A stretch of DNA of 5,608 bases from Rhodospirillales bacterium (GTDB taxonomy: Bacteria; Pseudomonadota; Alphaproteobacteria; Acetobacterales; Acetobacteraceae), in NCBI GenBank assembly GCA_028870815.1, contig JAGWOU010000155.1:1-5608 (forward strand). The letters are read 5' to 3'. The translations under genes and the position numbers were made by a program. The notes below the pieces were generated by a model. It searched no databases. It was given only the letters and a program-made list of their open reading frames with translations, and was not told the DNA's origin. Of the stretch, positions 1 through 5,022 are shown piece by piece. Within the stretch, counting starts at the first letter, position 1. Every line of letters starts with the position of its first letter.

Positions 1-999
1 CAGCCGCTGCACCTTGTCCCACTGCATCTCGCTCACCAGCGGGCCCAGCACCGTGCCATCCTCAAACGGGTTGCCGGGCGTCTGCTTGGAAGCTTCGTCC
101 ACCGCAATCTCCACCGCCTTGTCGTGCAGGCTGGCTGGTACCAGCATGCGCGTCGCCGCGTCGCAGCTCTGCCCGGTATTGATGAAGCACGCGCCGATGC
201 CCTGGCGCACCGCGCTTTCCAAATCCACATCCTCCAGCAGAATATTGGCGGATTTGCCGCCCAGCTCCTGGCACACGCGCTTCACCGTCGCCGCCGCCTC
301 GCGCGCCACAATGGTGCCCGCACGGGTGGAGCCGGTGAAGCTCATCATGTCCACATCCTTATGCGCGGCCAGCACCTGGCCCACCTCCGGCCCGGTGCCG
401 TTCACAAGGTTGAACACGCCCGCCGGCACGCCCGCCGCATGCATCACCTCGGCGAAAATCAGCGCGTTGATCGGCGCGATCTCGGATGGCTTCAGCACCA
501 TGGTGCAACCTGCCGCAAGCGCGGGGGCCACCTTGCACACAATCTGGTTCAGCGGCCAGTTCCAGGGGGTGATCAACCCGCAAACGCCAATCGGCTCCTT
601 CACCACCATGGTGGTGCCGCGCTTTTCGGTGAATTCGAAGGTTTTCAGCTTCTCGATTGTCGCCATGAAATGCTGCTGGCCCACCCAGGCCTGCGCTTCC
701 TTGGCAAAGGTCAGCGGCGCGCCCATTTCGCGCGCGCACGCCCAGGCAATGTCGTCATAGCGCTTGTTATACTCTGCCAGGCAGCTTTCCAGCAGCTCCA
801 GCCGCTCCTTCTGCGAGGCGCGGGAATAGCTCTTGAACGCGGCCTTCGCGGCGGCCACGGCCTTGTTCACATCCGCCTCGGACCCGCCGGAGATTTCCGT
901 GAAGGCCTCTTCAGTGGCGGGGTTGATAACCGGAATGCGGTTGGGCACCACAGGCTCCACCCACGCGCCATTGATGTAGAATTTCAGATGATCGGGCAT
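1..999 (-). CDS. NAD(P)+-dependent aldehyde dehydrogenase, 3' end outside window
   Basis: This gene oxidises an aldehyde to the carboxylic acid with NAD(P)+ in the cytoplasm. The visible 333 residues start MPDHLKFYINGAW and contain the standard ALDH landmarks: the oxyanion-hole asparagine in PWNWPL (Asn147), the cofactor-binding FTGSTRAG (Gly223 to Gly228), the general base in ELGGK (Glu245) and the nucleophile in NTGQSC (Cys279). The Glu-to-Cys spacing of 34 equals that of classical ALDHs. Family members have about 475-500 residues, so roughly the last 150 (oligomerisation and end of the catalytic domain) lie beyond the left edge. The ATG at 999 is chosen because the ALDH N-terminus begins there and GAGGAG lies 4 nt upstream. 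It is divergent from a polyamine-type ABC importer, so an amino-aldehyde derived from the imported solute is a plausible substrate. That is inference: the protein is not an obvious PatD/YdcW orthologue and the substrate cannot be read from sequence. Confidence 0.96.
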   Translation of the reverse strand, partial: MPDHLKFYINGAWVEPVVPNRIPVINPATEEAFTEISGGSEADVNKAVAAAKAAFKSYSRASQKERLELLESCLAEYNKRYDDIAWACAREMGAPLTFAKEAQAWVGQQHFMATIEKLKTFEFTEKRGTTMVVKEPIGVCGLITPWNWPLNQIVCKVAPALAAGCTMVLKPSEIAPINALIFAEVMHAAGVPAGVFNLVNGTGPEVGQVLAAHKDVDMMSFTGSTRAGTIVAREAAATVKRVCQELGGKSANILLEDVDLESAVRQGIGACFINTGQSCDAATRMLVPASLHDKAVEIAVDEASKQTPGNPFEDGTVLGPLVSEMQWDKVQRL

Positions 1000-1003
1000 G
1001 TGT

Positions 1004-1009
1004 CTCCTC
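1004..1009 (-). promoter_or_regulatory. Ribosome binding site of the aldehyde dehydrogenase
   Basis: The minus strand reads GAGGAG followed by ACAC and the ATG at 999. The match to the anti-Shine-Dalgarno sequence is strong and the spacing of 4 nt is slightly short. It fixes the dehydrogenase start. Confidence 0.75.
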
Positions 1010-1054
1010 ACGGGTAAGGTTGGGCGAGACTATGCCCGCCCGCCGGAAAAAGCG

Positions 1055-1100
1055 GTTGACCCTGGAATACAGCAGGCGGAGGCTGTGTTCACGGGTCAAC
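1055..1100. repeat. 46-bp imperfect palindrome in the divergent control region
   Basis: The outer arms are a perfect 8-bp inverted repeat, GTTGACCC (1055-1062) and GGGTCAAC (1093-1100). After two mismatched positions, a second inner pair follows: GAATACAGC (1065-1073) against GCTGTGTTC (1082-1090), complementary at 8 of 9 positions, the exception being a T/G that pairs as G-U in plus-strand RNA. The central 8 nt are unpaired. In all, 16 of 19 arm positions are Watson-Crick complementary. On the minus strand the outer arm is followed after 3 nt by TTTTT (1051-1047), so leftward RNA could form a rho-independent terminator or attenuator 48 nt before the dehydrogenase ATG. Alternatively it is an operator for a regulator of both divergent units, or a dispersed palindromic element. 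The symmetry is directly visible; the function is inferred. Confidence 0.8.
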
Positions 1101-1127
1101 AAAACAGGGGGGATCGCGTGGCAATCC

Positions 1128-1136
1128 TGCTATCAT
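1128..1136 (+). promoter_or_regulatory. Possible extended -10 element for the transporter operon
   Basis: TGC followed by TATCAT resembles an extended -10 (TGnTATAAT with one mismatch in the hexamer). I see no good -35 at 16-18 nt upstream; that stretch is G-rich. If real, transcription would begin near 1143, just downstream of the palindrome and inside the longer reading frame that starts at ATG 1135. This would favour the GTG at 1180 as the ATPase start. Short motifs like this arise by chance, so the call is weak. Confidence 0.25.
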
Positions 1137-1179
1137 GGACGATACGAGATACGGCCTCGGGACAAAAACAGGTGCGCAT

Positions 1180-2193
1180 GTGACGCAGCCGATCGTACAG
1201 CTCGAAGGGGTGGCCAAAAGCTATGGCGGCGCGGTGGCGCTGTCGCGGCTGGACCTGATGGTCTACCCAGGCGAGTTCTTCACGCTGCTCGGCCCTTCCG
1301 GCTCCGGCAAAACCACCACGTTGCGCCTCATCGCCGGGTTCGAGCGGCCTGATTCCGGGCAGATTTTGCTGGATGGCCAGGATGTCGCCGCCCTGCCGCC
1401 GTTTGAGCGCGCGGTGAACACCGTGTTCCAGGATTACGCGCTTTTTCCCCATCTCACGCTGGTGGAAAATGTGGCTTACGGTTTGCGGGCCAAGAAAGTG
1501 CCAAAAGCCGAGGCCCATGGTGAGGCCGAGAAAGCCCTGGCCGCCGTGCAGCTTTCGGATTTCGCGGGGCGCAAACCCGCCCAGCTTTCCGGTGGCCAGC
1601 GCCAGCGCGTGGCGCTTGCACGCGCCATGGTCAATCGCCCCCGCGTGCTGCTGCTGGACGAGCCATTGGGCGCGCTGGACCTGAAACTCCGGCACCAAAT
1701 GCAGCAGGAACTCAAGCGCCTGCAACACGAAACCGGCATCACCTTCATTTACGTCACGCATGACCAGGACGAGGCGCTCTCCATATCGGACCGCATCGCC
1801 GTGTTTTCCCAAGGCAAGATCGAGCAGGTTGGCACCGCGTTCGATTTATATGAGCGTCCGGCGAGCGCATTCGTGGCGGATTTCGTTGGGTCATCCAACA
1901 TTTCTGGTGGCACGCTGCTGCGGCCGGAAAAGCTGCACCTTGTGCCGCATGCCCATGCGGTACCGGAAGGGTTCGAGAAGCGGCACGGTTCGGTGCAGGA
2001 GATCGTCTATCTCGGCGCCGTAACACGCACCATCGTGGCGCTGGAGAATGGCGGCACCATGCAGGTGATGGAAGCCAATATTGTGCCCGTGCATGGCGGC
2101 CTGCGTTTCGCGCCGGGGGATTCAGTAACGGTGGCCTGGCCGCGCGCGGCGTCAGTTATCATCGGTGGATCAAACAATAAGGGAGAGCAATGA
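1180..2193 (+). CDS. ydcT: ABC importer ATPase, PotA/YdcT type
   Basis: This is the nucleotide-binding subunit that hydrolyses ATP at the inner face of the cytoplasmic membrane to drive import through the two downstream permeases. Numbered from the GTG at 1180 (337 residues), it has Walker A GPSGSGKT (38-45), Q-loop Gln84 in VFQDYALFPH, the signature LSGGQ (136-140), Walker B VLLLDEP (156-162), the D-loop GALD and switch His194 in VTHDQDEA. A C-terminal TOBE-like region follows, beginning at LRPEKL. The GTG start gives MTQPIVQLEGVAKSYGG, which aligns with YdcT/PotA N-termini and gives a YdcT-like length. An in-frame ATG at 1135 would add 15 residues with no family counterpart and lacks a clear Shine-Dalgarno; the GTG has only a weak AGG 7 nt upstream. 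The stop codon overlaps the next start as ATGA. The linker between the catalytic core (FVGSSN) and LRPE is unusually short. A PotA-like family assignment is certain; the ydcT name rests on remembered similarity and neighbours. Confidence 0.93.
   Translation: MTQPIVQLEGVAKSYGGAVALSRLDLMVYPGEFFTLLGPSGSGKTTTLRLIAGFERPDSGQILLDGQDVAALPPFERAVNTVFQDYALFPHLTLVENVAYGLRAKKVPKAEAHGEAEKALAAVQLSDFAGRKPAQLSGGQRQRVALARAMVNRPRVLLLDEPLGALDLKLRHQMQQELKRLQHETGITFIYVTHDQDEALSISDRIAVFSQGKIEQVGTAFDLYERPASAFVADFVGSSNISGGTLLRPEKLHLVPHAHAVPEGFEKRHGSVQEIVYLGAVTRTIVALENGGTMQVMEANIVPVHGGLRFAPGDSVTVAWPRAASVIIGGSNNKGEQ
2181..2187 (+). promoter_or_regulatory. Ribosome binding site of the binding-protein gene
   Basis: GGGAGAG precedes tandem ATG codons at 2190 and 2193. 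From GGGAG the spacing is 4 nt to the first ATG and 7 nt to the second, so the second may be the main start; the products differ by one Met. The site lies inside the last codons of the ATPase gene, consistent with high, independently initiated translation of the binding protein. Confidence 0.75.
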
Positions 2194-3341
2194 TGAGAGA
2201 CGATTTCAAACGTAAACTCGCTAAGCTGGCTTTATATGTGTCCATGTCTCTGCCCTTCGCTCAGGGCGCGGCGGCGGCCGAACCCTTGCAGTCCATCGGC
2301 CAGGGCGAGGGCGTGCTGAACATGGTGGCGTGGGAAGGTTATGCCCAGCCTGACTGGGTGAAGCCCTTTGAGGCCGCCACCGGCTGCATGGTCCATGCTA
2401 AATATGCCGGCTCATCGGACGAAATGGTGGCGCTGATGCGCTCCGGCGGCGGTGACCAATACGATCTCGTCTCCGCTTCCGGCGACGCCACGCTGCGGCT
2501 GATCTACGGGCACGACGTGCAGCCCATCAACATGGCGCTTATCCCGGCCTGGAAGAACTTTATTCCTCAGTTGCAAAGCCCGGCCTTCAACACCGTGAGG
2601 GGCGTGCATTACGGCGTCTCCTACGAATGGGGGCCGAATACGCTGCTGTACAACACCAAGGTGTTCCCCACGGCGCCAACCTCCTGGTCCGTGATCTACG
2701 ACCCCGCCTATAAAGGTAAGATCACCGTGCCGGATAATCCCATCCAGATCGCGGACGCGGCTTTGTATCTGTCCAAGAAAGACCCCTCGCTGGGCATAAC
2801 GGACCCGTACGAGCTGAACCAGACGCAGATGGACGCGGTGGTGGCGCTGCTCAAGGCGCAATCCAAGCTCATCAAGAAATACTGGGCCTTGGCGTCGGAC
2901 GAAATCCAGCTTTTCACCTCGGGCGATGCCGTGGTGGGCGCCGCCTGGCCGTACCAGACCAACACGCTGCAAGCCGCCAAGGTGCCGGTGGCGGAAACCA
3001 TCCCGCAGGAAGGCGCCACCGGCTGGGCCGATACCTGGATGATCTCCGCGAAAGCTCCGCACCCCAACTGCGCCTATGAATGGATTAACTGGGTCACCAC
3101 GCCCAAGGTACAGGCCGAGCAAGCGATTTATTTCGGCGAAACCCCGGCCAATACCCTGGCCTGCAAGGAGATGGACAAACAGCAGCCCGGCTCCTGCGAG
3201 CAGTACCATGCCAACGCCCCGTCCTCTTACTTCGACCAGATCAAGTTCTGGAAAACCCCGCGTAAGGATTGCGGCAACGGCAAGGATGACTGCCTGGATT
3301 ATTCCGCCTGGCAGCGCGAATGGCAGATTATCAAGGGATGA
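2190..3341 (+). CDS. ydcS: Periplasmic solute-binding protein, PotD/YdcS type
   Basis: This 383-residue protein is the ligand receptor of the importer. A Sec signal peptide is clear: basic N-region (RDDFKRKLAK), hydrophobic core to about residue 24 and an AAAA-E cleavage site near Ala30. There is no lipobox cysteine, so the mature protein is soluble. The family hinge and pocket landmarks are WEGY (48-51), YDLVSASGD (91-99), AWPYQTN (252-258) and GWADTW (278-283). Trp48, Tyr51, Trp253 and the Trp279-x-Asp281 pair align with pocket residues of E. coli PotD, whereas PotD's acidic pair Asp168/Glu171 aligns with Asn183 and Gln186. The text matches remembered YdcS almost throughout (SASGDATLRL, VQPINMALIP, EWGPN, ITDPYEL, GWADT). 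It has six cysteines (66, 294, 325, 336, 361, 368); the last pair, in DCGNGKDDC, seems additional. The ligand is probably a polyamine, aminobutyrate or related compound but cannot be fixed from sequence. In E. coli, YdcS has also been linked to polyhydroxybutyrate synthesis and DNA uptake, which I would not transfer here. Confidence 0.93.
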   Translation: MMRDDFKRKLAKLALYVSMSLPFAQGAAAAEPLQSIGQGEGVLNMVAWEGYAQPDWVKPFEAATGCMVHAKYAGSSDEMVALMRSGGGDQYDLVSASGDATLRLIYGHDVQPINMALIPAWKNFIPQLQSPAFNTVRGVHYGVSYEWGPNTLLYNTKVFPTAPTSWSVIYDPAYKGKITVPDNPIQIADAALYLSKKDPSLGITDPYELNQTQMDAVVALLKAQSKLIKKYWALASDEIQLFTSGDAVVGAAWPYQTNTLQAAKVPVAETIPQEGATGWADTWMISAKAPHPNCAYEWINWVTTPKVQAEQAIYFGETPANTLACKEMDKQQPGSCEQYHANAPSSYFDQIKFWKTPRKDCGNGKDDCLDYSAWQREWQIIKG

Positions 3342-4216
3342 GCCTGAATAGGACATTTTCTGTCCTAGGCTGGCGACGGCCGGGCATGGCGAATGCCGCC
3401 TTGCTCGGCCTGCCGGCGCTATGGTTCGCGGCTTTGTATCTGGCGGCCATAGGCGCTTTGCTTGTTACCTCCTTCTGGACGGTGGATGATCTCTCCGGCA
3501 ACCTCATCCCGGGGTTTTCCTTCACCAACTTCCAGCAACTGCTTTCGGTGCCGGTCTATACCCACATCGCCCTGCGTACCATCGGCATCGCCGCGGCGGT
3601 CACCATCACGGATGTGATTCTCGCCTGGCCGGTGGCCTACGCGATGATCCGCCTCGCCGGCCCGCGCCTGCGCGCGGCGATGATGGCGGCGGTGATGGTG
3701 CCGCTCTGGTCCAGCTATCTGGCGCGGGTTTATGCGTGGCGGCTGATCCTGGCCCATAACGGCCTGCTGAACTGGGCGCTGATGGAGATTGGTCTGCCGC
3801 GCGCGCATATTGGCTACAGCAACTGGGCCATGTGGATCGTGTTTTCCTATCTCTGGCTGCCTTTCATGATTCTGCCCGTGGCGGCGAGCGTGGAGCGGAT
3901 ACCCCCCAGCCTGCTGGAAGCCTCGGCGGATTTGGGCGAGCGCGGCTTCTCCACCTTCCGCCGCGTGATGCTGCCCATGGCGCTGCCCGGCATGGTGGCG
4001 GGAGCCATCTTCACCTTCTCCCTCACGCTGGGCGATTACGTCACGCCGATGCTGGTGGGCGGGCGTGGGTCGGACTTCATCGGCAATGTGGTGTATTCAA
4101 ATGTTGGAGTCACCAACAACATCCCCTTCGCGGCGGCCTATGCGGTACTGCCCTTGGGCGTGATGGCGGTGTTCCTGCTCATCGCCCGGAAATTGGGGGC
4201 GTTCGATGCGCTCTGA
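3338..4216 (+). CDS. ydcU: ABC importer inner-membrane permease, PotB/YdcU type
   Basis: This is one half of the transmembrane channel. It has 292 residues from the ATG at 3338 and about six membrane segments, near residues 21-47, 80-103, 112-134, 162-184, 217-240 and 264-284. The cytoplasmic EAA loop that docks on the ATPase is clear: EASADLGERGF starting at residue 194 and ending in VMLPMALPG. The C-terminus RKLGAFDAL closely matches remembered E. coli YdcU. The start at 3338 is preferred because it makes an ATGA overlap with the binding-protein stop, as at the previous gene junction. An in-frame ATG at 3320 would add six residues and a 22-nt overlap. AAGGG directly abuts 3338, too close for a normal Shine-Dalgarno, so this gene probably depends on translational coupling. 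Its 3' end overlaps the next permease by 11 nt. Partners are the other permease and two ATPase copies. Confidence 0.93.
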   Translation: MSLNRTFSVLGWRRPGMANAALLGLPALWFAALYLAAIGALLVTSFWTVDDLSGNLIPGFSFTNFQQLLSVPVYTHIALRTIGIAAAVTITDVILAWPVAYAMIRLAGPRLRAAMMAAVMVPLWSSYLARVYAWRLILAHNGLLNWALMEIGLPRAHIGYSNWAMWIVFSYLWLPFMILPVAASVERIPPSLLEASADLGERGFSTFRRVMLPMALPGMVAGAIFTFSLTLGDYVTPMLVGGRGSDFIGNVVYSNVGVTNNIPFAAAYAVLPLGVMAVFLLIARKLGAFDAL

Positions 4217-4991
4217 AACGCTCATCTGGGCCGCGGTGGCGGCCATTTTCGCCTTCCTTTTCATCCCCATCGTGGTGATCGTGCTCTACGCCTTCTCGGC
4301 CGCGCCCATCCCGGCCTGGCCCATTGCCGGCTTCGCCCTGCATTGGTTCGCGGATACTTGGCACGACCAGGCGGTGCGCCAGGCCTTGGTACTCTCGCTT
4401 GAGGTTGCCTCGGTGGCCACCATCGCGGCAATGCTCCTGGGCACGCTGGCCGCCATGGCCGTGGCCCGCATGCAAAGTGCCGCAAAGGAGGTGGTGAGCT
4501 TCATCGCCGTGCTGCCCATTGCCTTGCCGGGCATTCTCACTGGTATGGCGCTGGCGGCCTATTTCGCCTTCTGGGGGATCAACCTTTCCTACTGGACCAT
4601 CGTCGCCGGGCACGCGACCTTCTGCGTGGTGATCGTCTATAACAATGTGGTGGCCCGGCTGCGGCGGATGCCGCGCTCCCTCACGGAAGCCTCGGCGGAT
4701 CTGGGCGCGGATGCGTTCCGCACCTTCCGGCTGGTGCAATTGCCGATGATGGCCAGCGCCATCGGGGCGGGGGCGCTGCTGGCCTTCGCGCTTTCATTCG
4801 ACGAGGTGATCGTCACCACCTTCACCGCCGGGGCGCAGAACACCCTGCCGCTGTGGATTTTTGGCGCCATCCGCCTTGGTCAGCAATTGCCGGAGGTGAA
4901 TGTGGTGGTCTTCGCCATCATCCTGTTCACGGCGGTGCCGGTGCTGCTGGCGCAGAAGCTTATCGGCGAATCGGGCAAGGTGGCGCGGTAG
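4206..4991 (+). CDS. ydcV: ABC importer inner-membrane permease, PotC/YdcV type
   Basis: This 261-residue protein is the second half of the channel. It starts inside the upstream permease (11-nt overlap) with a G-rich Shine-Dalgarno-like stretch (GGGGG, 4195-4199) 6 nt ahead. Membrane segments lie near residues 5-29, 61-87, 97-121, 129-150, 183-206 and 231-252. The EAA loop is EASADLGADAF from residue 161, followed by LVQLP. The block LPIALPGILTG (103-113), GHATFCVVIVYNNV (135-148) and ALSFDEVIVTTFTAG (195-209) is typical of the PotC/YdcV branch, and ATFCVV with YNNV closely matches remembered YdcV. It is the last gene of the operon; the TAG at 4989-4991 is followed within a few bases by a terminator hairpin. 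No frameshift or missing motif is seen. Confidence 0.94.
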   Translation: MRSETLIWAAVAAIFAFLFIPIVVIVLYAFSAAPIPAWPIAGFALHWFADTWHDQAVRQALVLSLEVASVATIAAMLLGTLAAMAVARMQSAAKEVVSFIAVLPIALPGILTGMALAAYFAFWGINLSYWTIVAGHATFCVVIVYNNVVARLRRMPRSLTEASADLGADAFRTFRLVQLPMMASAIGAGALLAFALSFDEVIVTTFTAGAQNTLPLWIFGAIRLGQQLPEVNVVVFAIILFTAVPVLLAQKLIGESGKVAR

Positions 4992-4994
4992 AGG

Positions 4995-5022
4995 GGAGGG
5001 GCGCTTACCCCTCCTTATTTTC
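4995..5022 (+). terminator. Rho-independent terminator of the transporter operon
   Basis: GGAGGGG (4995-5001) and CCCCTCC (5008-5014) form a perfect 7-bp GC-rich stem with the 6-nt loop CGCTTA, followed by the T-rich run TTATTTT. Two further G-T pairs could extend the base. It begins 4 nt after the permease stop codon. The T-run is only on the plus-strand side, so it should terminate the transporter mRNA and is a poorer terminator for the convergent gene. The loop contains the stop codon of that convergent methyltransferase gene. Confidence 0.85.

Noticed and set aside
14..1017. Long plus-strand open frames (to 297 codons) opposite the aldehyde dehydrogenase
   Set aside because: They are antisense to a gene with every ALDH active-site motif in place. 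Their translations are low-complexity, His/Arg/Ala-rich and show no family signature; long shadow frames are expected at this GC content.
1056..1084. TTGACC inside the left palindrome arm as a -35 box (and its mirror TTGACC on the minus strand)
   Set aside because: At 16-18 nt downstream on either strand I find no acceptable -10 (GAGGCT on plus, CCTGCT on minus), so the hexamers are better explained as palindrome arms.
1096..1812. 238-codon minus-strand frame over the ATPase
   Set aside because: It is antisense to Walker A, signature and Walker B coding sequence, has no recognisable domain and no convincing ribosome binding site.
3320..3337. ATG at 3320 as start of the first permease
   Set aside because: It adds only six residues, gives a 22-nt overlap and has no Shine-Dalgarno. 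The ATG at 3338 reproduces the ATGA stop-start overlap used at the preceding junction.
2412..3356. 314-codon minus-strand frame over the binding protein
   Set aside because: It is antisense to a well-matched solute-binding protein; the translation is Gly/Val/Arg/His-rich mirror sequence with no family motifs.
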